This document shows positions 21,288 through 32,301 of a DNA stretch of 64,000 nucleotides, in pieces (position 1 is the stretch's first letter; each line of letters starts with the position of its first letter). The translations under genes were made by a program, and so were the position numbers. The notes beneath the pieces were generated by a model. It worked only from the letters and a program-made list of their open reading frames with translations, was not told the origin of the DNA and ran no database searches. This DNA is from Pseudevernia furfuracea (taxonomy: Eukaryota > Ascomycota > Lecanoromycetes > Lecanorales > Parmeliaceae), in assembly GCA_022315425.1 (NCBI GenBank), contig JAIUPT010000042.1, positions 1,612,001 to 1,676,000 on the forward strand, written 5' to 3'.

Positions 21288-21492
21288 TGTCAGGACCAGT
21301 ACAGAGTCAAGTCATGTAGGTGTATAGAATGAGACAACTAGATACAGGACAACTATGTACTGGGAGGAAGGCCATATATGTATGGCTGAGTGAACCTGCC
21401 AAGGCACGCTAAGCCTAAAAGGGATAGTGTGTCAACAAAGGAATGCTAACACAGGTAGGTGTCACCAAGGGATGCGAGGTACGCTCGTAACA
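21288..21492 (-). repeat. 5' LTR of the Gag-only element
   Basis: 205 bp. The inner flank on the minus strand (ctacaactagatcaccc) does not start with TGG, so a standard tRNA-3'-end primer site is not evident. Confidence 0.92.
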
Positions 21493-22489
21493 GACTTAAG
21501 AGACTGAACTTCAGCATCAAATCGTCTAATCACACTTTAGAGTTAATTAGTTATCGACAAATCTTTACTCAAAGCGCGTATACGTCTGTTGAAGATCAAA
21601 ACAACAAGAATTTCTTATTGAGATAGATCTTTCGATTTCACAAGTTCTCTAAAGAAGAGAGCTGAGGCCCAGTCATCGAATTCTTTTCATCGTTATTCGA
21701 CTTTATTTTATCGTCGAATATGACTTCATCCCACGACGATAGTCATCGAAGCGACTATTTTGAATGCGAGTTTCTATCGAAGACTCAGCATAAGAAGAAC
21801 GTTATTCCCCTTTAAAGATTTACACGTCTTTAGTAATTGTCTTCGATATAGTCTCAGCGAAAATTAGATCAATTTAAATCTTTTTTGTCTCTAAGTATCT
21901 TTTATCTCAATAACATCGTTCGTATTTATCGAAGATTTAAGCATAAGCACTTCTTATTTCTCGTGTAAGAACTCGAAGATCAGCAGTAAAAGTTGTTAAA
22001 TATCGATAAGACTCTCGAGAACTCTGACGAAGATTAGAGCATCTATTTTATTCTCACTACTTTCGCGGACGTTAATAGTGTCGACTTTCAATTCGAAGTT
22101 AGCGAAGACACTCTTAGTGTCTTAAGTAACACTGAGTTATTCGATCTTCGTGTCAAAAGTTCTCTGAATTTCACTTCTTCGACTTCGACTTTAAGACCTT
22201 CGTTTTTTATCGTCTCAGTCACCTCTCAAGCTAAGTCTTTCGTTTGAGTATCATTATCGTCACTATTCATATCGCACGTGTCGCCCTTAGAAACCTTTTT
22301 AGTAATTCTCAACATCTATAATCGACGAAGAATCAAGCGCATAAGGCGTCGTAAGAAACATGTCAGTTTTAATAGTTTTAGCGACTGATTCTCTCGAAGA
22401 GAAAAGCGCTTTTTCTCTAAACTTCATTATTATTTTGAAGTTTAATTTAAAATATCGTCGATGAAAGCAGAATATCAATAATTAATTAA

Positions 22490-25400
22490 TGCTTAACAAT
22501 CTTATTTTCTTTAATGCGATTATTAGTCATAGAGTCTATATCGCTATCTTTTATCGTCTTAAGAATAACGATCGCGAATTCGTCGAAGTCAAATTCGACG
22601 ATAAAGACTCTTAGATTATGCTCGATGTTCTAATTAAGAACTATTAGTCTAAGAGCACGGGTCTCTATAGGAAATTAATGCGTCGAATATTCGATCTTAT
22701 TCTTGAAGAAGAGAGAGTTCGTTAATATGAAAGAGACTTTCGTAAGGTCATCTTCGACATTATTAGCCTTCATAAATCTCTCGTCATTTCGAAGTCTCTG
22801 CGAATTCTAATTTTTCTTATGGGACTTGACGACTCTTACGACATATTCAAGTCAAGTTACACTCAAAATCATGATCTCTTTAAGAACAAGTTCGTCAAGT
22901 TTTAAGAGATTGTCGTGATCGTCGTGAACGAAGAAGTTAGAATCTTCTTCAAAGAAGAAGAACTGATTATATATATCGCTCGTAACGATAAGAGCAAAGA
23001 CAAATAAGCTATTTTTAATAACCTCGACGACTTTGATATCAATCGTGAGATCTGTTTTTCGTGTAAGGTAACTAATCGCAAATTCAGACATCTCTCTATC
23101 AAATGTTGAATCAAGTTTTCTTATCTTAAGTCTAAGAAATTTATAACGAAAGAGAAAAAGAAGAAGAAGATAAAGATCTTCGACTTCGAGAATAAATTCT
23201 TAAGCAATAAGCGTAAGCGTATCGAAGAGACGTCTTTTAATGTCTCTGCTCCAGAGAAGAACGATTATCTCAATGTTAATTATGTCTTTTTAGAGGAACT
23301 AAACTTCATTATGTATTATTCGAATATCAACTCGAACGACTTTAATATCCTCGATGCGGCTAATGATCAAGTCATTAATCTAATCGTCACGAAAGCTCTC
23401 GAATATAGTCTCATAACTGCGAATTTCGTAAATCTCCTCACTCGAATCGTCGTAGATTTAGACTGCTCTCGCTATTCTTTCGCGAATCGTTCGATGTTTA
23501 TTACCTACGAAAAGATCTATTCTCGATCGATCAAGAATATCGAAGAAAGCGAAGTGTAGTCTTAAGACTGTGATATTATTAATCTCGACTGTGTGATTAG
23601 AAGAGAGTGTGTGACAGTCACTCTACGAAATGTCTTATATGTGCTCGATATGAACGTCAATCTTCTCTCGATCGATAAACTCTTAAACTTCGACATCGTT
23701 ATCTCCTTTCATAAGATAAAGTGCACTCTTATCAAGAACGATCTAAAGCTTATCGATACTCGTAATCGTGATCTCTTCTTTTTGAATCTCTGATAGAGTC
23801 GAAATAGTGCTCTAATCGTCTATAGTATGCTCTCGAATTTTATTTATTAACTCTAATATGCTCGCATAAGTCATTTGAGTTAAAACAATCTAAACAAGCT
23901 CTCAAATATAATCGTTGAGATGAACTTCATTAAGAACATTGCGAAGAAGTATATCTGCGAATATTATATTATAAGACGTCAGAAGACTATCTCTTATGAT
24001 AGTCTCATAGAGTTAAAAACGCAGTCTGACGAATTTGTTTATAGTGATCTCGTAGAGTCTCTATTCCCTACTGAATTTAATAGTTGCAGATACTTTATAA
24101 TATTCAAGAATAATTTCATCTTCTACTCTGAAGTGTATTATATTCGTTATAAGAGTGAAACGTTTATTATGTTCTTACGTTTTAAAGTCTTTTTAGAGTT
24201 ACGAGACTATAAGATCTATCGTATTCGCCTCGACAATAAGAGAGAGTATATGTTTAAGGTCTTTTTAAATTATCTTCTTTAGTGCGGAATTAGATAGAAG
24301 CTCACTGTATCTGAGAATCTCGAAATGAACGAGACGATCGAACGTTTTAAATAGATCTTATTGTATAAGATACATTTTATACTGCTAAGTTCCCAGCTCA
24401 ACAAGTCTTTCTGATCTAAAATCGTGATCATTATCAATTATTTAATGTTGCGATCTCTTAACGTTCGAATCATTATAACGTCATTTGAGACTTTTTATCA
24501 TCGAAAGCCCATTTTATCTTATCTGCGAACGATTAATTTCATCGTCTATGCGTTAAAGCGTATTTAAAAGAAACTCGTGAATAAAAGCGAAAAGTGTGTT
24601 CTTCTGAGATATGAAGGGGAGTTCATTTTTCGTCTATATAACCTCATCAAGAAGAAGATTATTCGAATTAATAATGTTCACTTCGTTGAGAAGCGTTTCT
24701 TGATTGTGAATCTCGAAGAAAAAACGAACGTCTATAAGCTCTCGATCAAGCGATAACGTCTTTATATATTAATATTCGCTGTAGAGAAGACACTTAATAA
24801 ATAGCGTATTATTAACATTTCGAAATATATTGCTCTTATTATAAAGTTCTTAACGACTGCATCTGCATCTGCAATAAATAGATTAAGATCAAATTTCCTA
24901 TGATCAGCTAAAAAGCAGACGTTTATATCAAAGCCCTCGTTCTTCGTACGAGTCGTATTATCGTTCGCGTTCGCGCGAGTCTCTCGGTTAATTGTTACAT
25001 TATTAGCTATTGAAAGAATAACTCGTTCCCTCACTGTCGTCGAAATGGTTCGCGAAGATCTCGAGCTAAGTGCGATTCAAAGGATACTTCTTGATCATCT
25101 CGACACTACGATTTCGAATCTACGAGATCTATTATCTGACTCTCTCTCGAGAATATTCGCGATCTTTGCGTTACTAACGAATTATGTTAATAAGTCGAAT
25201 ATTTTCGAGCCGACGATCTATCAATAGATTATTTTTAATCAACTCTTTCGTATACACTGAGAGCTCGTCATGTAAGACGAATATAAATCTCTCATGAATA
25301 ACAATACTTAATGTCTGATTTAGACGTCTTTAGATGCTTATATTCTGAGAGATCGCTGAATCTATATCGTAAAGCGAGATCTCGCTGAGAAAGTCACTCG

Positions 25401-26781
25401 CTATAAGGTTCGCTAAGTGATTCGAGATTTCGAATAATAGAAGGGTCGTGACTATCATAACACGTTCGTCTTAATGATTAAGCTTATGAGTTATAAGGCG
25501 ATCTTTGCCCTAACAGCGATTCTAAACTGGGACGTGAAACAAATGAACGTCAAAATCGTCTTTCTCTACGGTAACGTTCAAGAGACGATTTATGTGCGAC
25601 AGTTCGATGATTTCAGCAAGAACGATATCAAAGTTTATAAGCTGAATAAGACTCTCTATGAACTTAAGCAATCTTTTAAAATTTGATATCAGCACTTCTC
25701 GAAGTATATAAAGAAATTCGAATTAATACTTATCGAATCGAACGAGAGTGTCTTTATGAACGTTAAGAAGAGTATCACTGTAACTCTTTATATGAACGAT
25801 ATATTGATTATCGATCTCAGCAAAATCGGTATTTAGCGCATTAAAAAGGCCCTTAATAACAAGTTTTATATGTTCGACTTGAGACCTTGCGTCTATTATT
25901 TAGATATGATCGTCAAAAGAGATCGTATCGTCGATATTCTTCGTCTGGGACAAGCAGTCTATGTCACTCGTTTCTTAAAGCATTTCAACTACTGAAGTCT
26001 TAATTCAGTCTTCACGTCTCTGAAAATTAGTCGCAAGTTACAATCTGCGAAAGAGGGCTATATTGTCCCGAGAAAGCTGTGCGAGGATTATTAATTCGCC
26101 GTGAGATCCCTCATGTATATCATGTTAAAAACTCGTTCTGATATCGTCTATACTGTCTCTCTTGTCAGCCGCTATTCAGTCAATTCGATTCAGACACACT
26201 AAAATGCAGTGATTCGAATCTTTCGATATCTTAGAGACACGATGCACTACGAACTCGTGTATAAAGGATCCCTTCAAGCTCTCATCGAATATATCGATTT
26301 CGATTGAGCTGACGACTCGACTCGAAGATCTATCTTCGACTATCTATTCAACGTCGATAGCGACGTCATTAGCTGATCATTAAAGCGTTAAGTCATCGTC
26401 GCGTTATTCACTTGCGAAGTCGAGTATATCGATCAAACGTTGATTATTAAAGAAGTTATTTGATTAAAAACTCTTCTCAATTAACTTCTGCGGTCTCGAA
26501 ACTCTGACTCGAAGTTTATTATAATCTTCGACGACAATTAGAGCGCAATTGCTCTCGTCAAGAACGCTTAGTTTTATACTCGTATTAAGCACATTGATAT
26601 CGCCCATTATTTCGTGCGTGAAAAAGTCAATAACGACATCGTGAACATACAATTCGTATTCACGGATAAACAAATGATCGACGATCTCATCAAAGCCCTC
26701 TGCCTCGACAAATTCGTTATCCTTCGCGATGCCCTTGAGATGAAATCAGTCTTAGAATATTCCCTCAGCGTCAAAGACTAA
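22490..26781 (+). pseudogene. C3 gag-pol polyprotein remnant
   Basis: In order on +: Gag helical core (YRKLMRRIFDLILEEERVR near 22670; MGLDDSYDIFKSSYTQNHD near 22820), a damaged zinc knuckle (CFSCKVTNRKFRHLSIKC, near 23056), aspartic protease (VVDLDCSRYSFANRSMF in 23311-23559; DSG expected), pre-integrase block (23593-23793), integrase core (23920-24282), RT start (25474-25686, DVKQMNVKIVFLYGNVQETI), RT YMNDILII near 25795, and RNase H ending SLSVKD at 26779-26781. Stops replace Q/W. The minus ORFs at 22852-23114, 24762-25034 and 26464-26673 are shadows. Confidence 0.78.
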
Positions 26782-27207
26782 CTCTCAGCGCTCTTGCTTT
26801 TAATCTGAAATCGTTAGTTTTAGAGAAGTAACGCTATTCATCTTGTCTGTGAATATTAGATCTTTAGTTTTCTTTCACTGCTTCTTGTTTTACTCTCTTA
26901 TATATTTATCGACCTCGTTTTAATAGAAATTAAGTGTGCATTAGGTCTATTTCAAAGAAAACTTTTAAAAAATCGTCTTTTTTCGGAAAATGGAAGTTTT
27001 ATATAAAGAATTAGAACGGATTTATTTATGTCTTCGAATTTGATATAGTCGTTTTCAGAACTTGATTCGAATTTGACATAGTCGTTTTCAGAACTTGGTT
27101 TCTTCACTTTTGTGAACCGAACTTCGCGCTAACCCGATTGGGGTTTTTTGCGTCGCGAAGTGCGAAAATCGTGTTTTCGCATTTTTGAGTATGCGAGCGA
27201 AGAGGAG

Positions 27208-27329
27208 TGTCAAAATTCGGGTCACGTGACATGGTCACGTGATGCGTTAAGGCGCATCCTCATAGTCGCTCTTTACTCTCGTAGCATTCTATAGTTTACA
27301 ACTAAGTGTCCTACCACCTATTCTTGACA
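27208..27329 (+). repeat. 3' LTR of C3 (122-bp form)
   Basis: Differs from the 5' LTR of the same element by a 13-bp insertion that tandemly repeats GTCACGTGA. The purine tract gcgaagaggag precedes it. Confidence 0.85.
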
Positions 27330-27334
27330 TATTC

Positions 27335-28023
27335 CCTCTGTATATGATTTCTTTAAATTTTCGTAGATTATAGAGCTCAACGTGCGCATTCTAACGCTGC
27401 GAGAATTATCAAATTTGGCCTCTTATTGATAAAATAAAGTAGGATTTCAATATCGTTGCTCGGCCGCTTACTTCTTGGTGGTGAGGGATGCGCGGCCTCG
27501 AAAAAATTTGTGCGTCCAAGTCTTATATTTTGAATAACTTTTTACTTTTCTATTACTTTTTTGAGATTTTTTTTTTCAATTGTGAAGACTTATTTGCGCT
27601 ATTCAGAGAATCAAGAGTTTTTTGAATCGGTCTTATAGTTATTAAGAAATTGTAGGTTGAAGGTTTTCAGCTTTGAGAGCTTTGAGGGATTAGATATTCA
27701 TTATATATTTTAGTAGTAATTTTCTTTCATGTAGCGGTAAAACGATAAAACGATTATATTTGTAAATTCATAAAATGTAGAATTCGAATTCGAGCTGCGT
27801 CGAAAAAAAAAATCGAAAAAAAAATTAATTAAATTAAAAAACGTAATAAAAAAATTATAAAAATTATATAAATCAAAAATATCAAAAACAAACCTATCTC
27901 AAATACTAATTAAATTTAAAATTCTCTAAAATAATTTTTTACTCTTTTTACGACTCAAGTCTTGAATTAATTTAATTCAATTTTAATATCGTATCACGAA
28001 TTTAATTCGTGAGTCTAATCTTG
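27335..28023 (+). mobile_element. element X copy 1, right piece
   Basis: Continues element X after the C3 duplication (cctctgtatatgatttc...) and ends CTAATCTTG, followed by TTA of gypsy-3d. Non-coding, with A-rich runs near 27800-27880. Matches 46271-46957. Confidence 0.75.
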
Positions 28024-28358
28024 TTAATAATATATAAAACTCTTTAAATTCTAAAGAAGACTAATCGTCTCGCTTATAAGCTCGATAGCTTTACGCATTA
28101 ACGTATATATCTTATTATTATCGTAATTATATTAGAACTTATATTAGATTTAGATTTATATAAGCGCTTTATATTATCGTAGTCTAACTTCGTCTACGTT
28201 AAAAGCGATATTACTATCTTAAAGTTTTAAAAAGTTAATCGAATTATAAATAAATGAAAAGATCGCTACTTATTACGATAAAAAGAATAAGACTTTAAGC
28301 ATAATTAATAAAGAATCAAAGCTTAGTTAAATAATACTTTCGATCTTACTTAGATGCT
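28024..28358 (+). pseudogene. gypsy-3d integrase end and chromodomain, right piece
   Basis: Read through stops it gives LKKTNRLAYKLD, then LDLDLYKRFILS, KSDITILKF, VNRIINK and a chromodomain start DRYLLR. Broken at 28358 by the next LTR element. Confidence 0.65.
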
Positions 28359-28519
28359 TATTAGGGTCTAGACGTGATATCGAACTAATATGAGATATGT
28401 TATAGAATAAATAGAATATCAAGTATAAAGATGTCTATGTACAGTGAAATGCTAAAGATATCATGGTGCGTCAAGGCCGATTAGAGCTGAGCTAGTAGGG
28501 CTAGCCTGGAACTATAACA
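28359..28519 (-). repeat. left LTR of the 28-30 kb element
   Basis: TATTAGGGTCTAGACG...TATAACA; a RIP-altered version of the right LTR. Confidence 0.75.
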
Positions 28520-29252
28520 CTACCCCCTTTTTAAAACATCGTCATGTTCTCATAACTAACCTTCCGTCGCGTCGATGACGTTTCGACGATACGACGTCGC
28601 GAGCATAACGTTATACGATCTCAGAGGTTTTGAAATGAAGAAAATCGATGAAGAAATGAAGAAATGATGACTAGAAACGTGTTTTGTCATAGGAAATTCA
28701 TTTGATATTCGATTTCCGATCGAAGAAGAAAGTTGCTAAATGAAGATCTGTGATTGATTGAGACCTTTCGAATCGTCGAACCTTAAATCTTAAATCAATA
28801 TCAAATCCCTCTGGGGCAGCTGAGTGATCTTCTCTCTGAGATCTAATTCATCGAGAGCGACGACGTCATCAATAACACGCTTTGAGTCTTCGACTATAAC
28901 GTCGTCAACAGTCATAGATTATAGCTCGAGAGGAGGCGAAGAAGATAGTTGTTATCTGGCGTTATTATTAAGAAAGAAGTCGTTGAGTATTCAAATTACG
29001 AAAGTGAAAAAACGAGTCTTGACGCATTTTCTGAAAGTGCCAAATCTTTCAAAAACGCAATGTTCGAATCGTATATCGATTTCAAATGCGCTAGTTCAAT
29101 GCGGCTTAGCGTCACGTGACTTCGCGCGTGTCGATATGCTTAATAAAGAGGTCGAATCCTTCTCATCTTCTATGGCTAGGTCAAACTAAAGGGCTTCCCT
29201 TCAAAGAATTTCTCTTTTTAAATATCATTGCCGCAGACTCACGTCTCATACC

Positions 29253-29575
29253 ATTATCGCAGGCTCACGTCCGTTGATGTTATTTTCGTGCCTCGTTGAT
29301 CAACATCAATATCCTTCTATGATATTGTTCAACGTCCTCGCAGAGCCAATATCGATATCTTTCTGATGTCGTTGTATAGAGTACTTGACACATGCCATTG
29401 TAACAGGCTCACTTTCAGCCGTTATCGCAGGCTTACGTTCGTCGATGTTGTTTCCGTGCCTCGTTGACCAACATCGATATCCTTCTGTGATATTGTTCAA
29501 CGTCCCCGCAGGGCCAATATCGATATCTTTCTGATGTCATTGTACTTGACACATACCATTATCGTAGGCTCACGT
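29253..29575. repeat. 168-bp tandem duplication
   Basis: Unit start (ttatcgcaggc.tacgt.cg) at 29254 and again at 29422; each unit holds gatattgttcaacgtcc and the paired inverted word caatatcgatatc. It lies inside the LTR element. Confidence 0.7.
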
Positions 29576-29778
29576 CTCATGCCATTGTCGCAGACTCACG
29601 TCTCTATTCAACAGGCTCAATCAAGAGGTCAAATCGTAATCGTTCGTAGACGATAACTTTTCGAGCCGAGTAGGTCAGGTGTGTTGTTAAATAGGGTGTT
29701 GTTGCAGTGCTTCGCAGAGCCAACACCGGAAGAGGTAGGTAGGGCAGGCACGAGATAGTCGAAATATCTTCGTGCAGG

Positions 29779-29894
29779 GCAGGCAGGCAGGCAGACAGAC
29801 AGACGAATAATCTTTCGAGACGTCTCTGCAGGTAGCAGGCAGAGCAGTGGTGTTGTCCTAGATTTCTCCGCAAAGGCAGGCAGGCAGGCAGGCG
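29779..29894. repeat. GCAG-type microsatellites
   Basis: Two short runs, gcaggcaggcaggcagacag and aggcaggcaggcaggcaggc, near the inner edge of the right LTR. They make the minus-strand reading at 29604-29906 look open. Confidence 0.75.
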
Positions 29895-29945
29895 AGCAGC
29901 AGTCAATAATAGCGTGCTCAGGCTAGAATTGGATACTTGATATTA

Positions 29946-30106
29946 TGTCAGGGTCTAGACGTGATATCGGACTGATATGAGGTATGTCATAGAATGAATA
30001 GAATATCAAGTATAAAGGTGTCTATGTACAGTGGAATGCTAAAGATATCATGGTGCGCCAAGGCCGGTTAGGGCTGAGCTAGTAGGGCTGGCCTGGAATC
30101 ATGACA
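29946..30106 (-). repeat. right LTR of the 28-30 kb element
   Basis: TGTCAGGGTCTAGACG...CATGACA, hardly eroded. Confidence 0.75.
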
Positions 30107-30190
30107 GTGCTCGACTAAGAAGTCAAATACTCGATATCTATTCGATAAATATCTGATTGTTAGTTGGATATTTAATAAACATCGATTGAG

Positions 30191-31233
30191 ATGTTTTTAG
30201 AGGAGCAAACGAGGGAAAAGACAAGACTGAAGAGTATTGAGAATGAAGAGTCAAAGAAAATTGCTGTTGACATTAACATCCTAGAGCGCAAGGCGGCGCT
30301 TGACTGTTGTGCCGCGCTAGGTTTCACACTCGCCAACACCACTGGTGTAGACGAGATCAAGCCTCCGGCATTAGGCATGAAGAGGGTCGAAGTCGACTTT
30401 GACGCCATTGTGATTGGAGAGAGTCACAGTAACGTGAAGCCCAAGAAAGCCAACAGCAGAGTCAACCTCGGTGGCGTCCCAGACCATGCAAAGGCAAAAT
30501 ACATCCCTACGGGTCGGCGAAGGGAAGATGGAGAACCAGAAGATTTCATTAAACTAGACGCTGGCGAAGGTCAAGATTTTGAGACGCTCAACTACAATCA
30601 AAAGCTCCGACGAAAGCTTTGCAGGGCATCGAAAATGCTGAGATACGCAAGAAAATGCTGGTTCGCCAGCGCGCACTGGACCACTGTGGCGAAAAGAACA
30701 TCGAGGTCCCACCAGAGTTGAGAACCCCTTACAAGCCGATCAATGCTAAAGGCCAGAGGATCCTCGAGAATGGAACGCTCGAGACTGCGAAGCAAGAGAG
30801 GGTTCGTGCAAGGATGGATCTGGCAGAACTCAACACTTAGATGCGCATTCTCAGGAAGCAAGCCAAGAAGACTGCCATCTACGCAGGTTTACGCAAACAT
30901 GCCGAGCTGATAGGCAAGATCCCATCGAGTGATTTGCCCACCACCAAACAGGAAGACACGGATTATGCCGAGCAGGATGATGGCCATACTGATATTATGA
31001 GCGCCCTAGAGAATTCGTTGCCAATTGCAGCTCCTAGAGCTGCCATGGTTAGGATCAAACGAAGCCGAGCTGGGAGTGAGATCTCAACATCCAGTGATAG
31101 TGGCGATCAATCAGAGCAAGACTCAAGGGCTCCATCTATGTCCGAGGATAGTTCGGATGTTGAGTCATCGACTTCAACCCTGGGTATCAGAGCCAGTAAG
31201 CGGCAAAAGCTACAAATGACGGCTCGAAAGTGA
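30191..31233 (+). pseudogene. broken host gene, uncharacterised charged protein
   Basis: ATG at 30191 opens a frame with a charged N-terminal helix, then KAALDCCAALGFTLANTTG and RRREDGEPEDFIKLD up to about 30615. There the coding sense shifts by one base into the frame LQGIENAEIRKKMLVRQRAL (to 30837). A TAG at 30838-30840, explained by one C-to-T change in CAG, interrupts it, and the same frame runs on (MRILRKQAKKTAIYAGL) to a Ser/Asp-rich tail ending at 31233. Joined, it would be about 345 residues, basic helical in the middle, disordered at the end. I do not recognise the family. Base composition is normal coding, unlike the flanking repeats. A GTGAGT donor-like site overlaps the final stop, so a further exon is possible. 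An intron instead of the frameshift was considered, but no GT-AG pair restores the frame. Confidence 0.5.
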
Positions 31234-31565
31234 GTAACAAGCAGAGCGAATCGACAAACAGTGACCGCCAGGCAATGATTGATGCCGAGCTGGTGCTCAG
31301 TACAAACGCAAAGCTGCCGGTTCTGTCTCGTTAAGCGAGAAATGGCGTAGGCAAGGGCGCGAATGCATGATGTGGATGGGAATCTGGCTTGGCATACAAA
31401 AAAGAATCAAAGCGCAAACGCTTAGGCTCTTGAGGTTGGCTCTCGTCTAAATTGAAGTTCAAGGTGACTGCGTCAAACTCTTGCACAGGTTCGATCGTAT
31501 ATAGTCCAGCTCCAAATGAATCTCTGAATACCGTGACATTTTCCGTGCCTCGTAACGCAGCAAGC

Positions 31566-31880
31566 TTAGAGAAAGAGTCTCAAGAGCTCGAATACAATAC
31601 CACCGCAAATTGCAAAAACCAGAACACCTATGCAACGATATCAGCTCGATTCCTCTATTGGATTCCGTCTCCTTGATGTTCCGATAACGCACCTATCCAT
31701 ATTGGTGATATTGATGGACTGAAATTTTGCTTTTGCTTTATGGCACTCTCTGGTTTGCCTCTCTTGGCAGCTTCTTGTCTGGCATATCTCTCATTCGCTC
31801 TGCGTTGTTGGGGAGTTTGAGCCTGTACCGGTAGTAAGCTTCGAAGCGGGCGACAAGAATCTGCGGAGTATTCGCACCAT
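31566..31880 (-). CDS. RAMP4/SERP1 family protein (yeast Ysy6 homologue), three exons
   Basis: Small ER translocon-associated tail-anchored protein. Exons on minus: 31880-31878 (only the ATG), 31822-31693 and 31627-31566; introns 31877-31823 (55 bp, GTGCGA...TACAG) and 31692-31628 (65 bp, GTGCGT...CATAG with a CTGAT branch-like word). Spliced length is 195 nt, 64 residues: start MAQTPQQRRANERYARQEAA, then KRGKPESAIKQK, the family's SPISPIWIG junction, and a C-terminal hydrophobic helix with GGIVFELL. This is the usual length and layout for fungal members: a cytosolic basic part, then one membrane anchor. Known role: it associates with the Sec61 translocon and protects membrane proteins under ER stress. 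Intact and not eroded, although surrounded by repeats. Confidence 0.85.
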
Positions 31881-32301
31881 GTCCAGCTGGCTTGGCCAAC
31901 TCTCCCACACACGTGGAAGTGTCGCAGGATTGTACTTCGCGTTATGAACAATTGGAACCGAGAACTAATATATCTTGACGAATATTTTAGATACTCGACA
32001 GTTGGTGATAGCACCGTTGTTGTAAATGTATTAAAAGGTGTAAAGGTGTCAGAGTCCAAGGGGGGGTGTTGGTGGAGAGACTTTTGTCCTTTTTTCCGCA
32101 CCACCTGTCTTTATGCTCTGAATTTCTCCACAAAACTTGCTTACACCCTTCGGTCCCCTCCAGGCCCCATCTTTCAGGGAACCCGAAGTCTTATGCATCA
32201 GGAGCTCATCAGCGAAATTCCAGTGTCACAGTCTCTAAACTTCTGCTACTCTCGCCAAAAGGCCCGTCCACCACCACATAATCCACAGGGGGATTACCGC
32301 A
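31881..32301. promoter_or_regulatory. divergent intergenic region between RAMP4 and the next gene
   Basis: The two host genes point away from each other, so this roughly 420-bp stretch should hold both promoters. Pyrimidine-rich tracts are present (ccttttttcc near 32088). Unspliced ORFs crossing it (31655-32104 minus, 31944-32360 plus) are not supported as genes. Confidence 0.4.

Larger units (their letters stand above)
18360..21492 (-). mobile_element. intact Gag-only LTR retrotransposon
   Basis: 3133 bp with two 205-bp LTRs (18360-18564, 21288-21492) in which I see no difference, and a perfect 5-bp target duplication GACTT (18355-18359, 21493-21497). The empty site is visible in C4 (near 35308). 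It carries one long ORF, gag, on the minus strand, and no protease, RT, RNase H or integrase. The long leader (20380-21287) and trailer (18565-19167) are non-coding. A guanine-rich polypurine tract (gaagggggggggtag on minus) abuts the 3' LTR. No RIP-type damage. It would need pol proteins in trans. Confidence 0.92.
17836..27329 (+). mobile_element. Ty1/copia copy C3, interrupted by the Gag-only element
   Basis: LTRs at 17836-17944 and 27208-27329; perfect 5-bp duplication TATTC at 17831-17835 and 27330-27334, verified against the uninterrupted X copy at 46265. Without the 3133-bp insert plus its 5-bp duplication the copia is about 6.36 kb. The leader has one copy of the 122-bp unit that C2, C5 and C6 have in tandem. 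RIP-eroded. Confidence 0.88.
28359..30106 (-). mobile_element. LTR element related to the Gag-only family, gag lost, partly RIP-eroded
   Basis: 161-bp LTRs at 28359-28519 and 29946-30106; the left one carries many G-to-A and C-to-T changes, the right one nearly none. Flanks ATGCT/GTGCT are an imperfect 5-bp duplication. The 3' side (28520-28780) aligns with 18565-18900 of the Gag-only element (pyrimidine tract after the LTR, gaagaaatgaagaaatgatg block), but there is no gag. The interior holds a 168-bp tandem duplication and GCAGGCAGGCAG microsatellites. Orientation inferred from the polypurine tract next to 28520. The + ORF at 28824-29189 has no recognisable domain. Confidence 0.72.

Noticed and set aside
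29604..29906. Minus-strand Leu/Ala-rich ORF
   Set aside because: Driven by GCAGGCAG microsatellites and overlapping the inner edge of an LTR element; no domain.
31655..32104. 149-codon unspliced minus ORF
   Set aside because: Only its C-terminal part is real coding (RAMP4 exon 2). The upstream part is intron and promoter, and the last residues read into intron 2.
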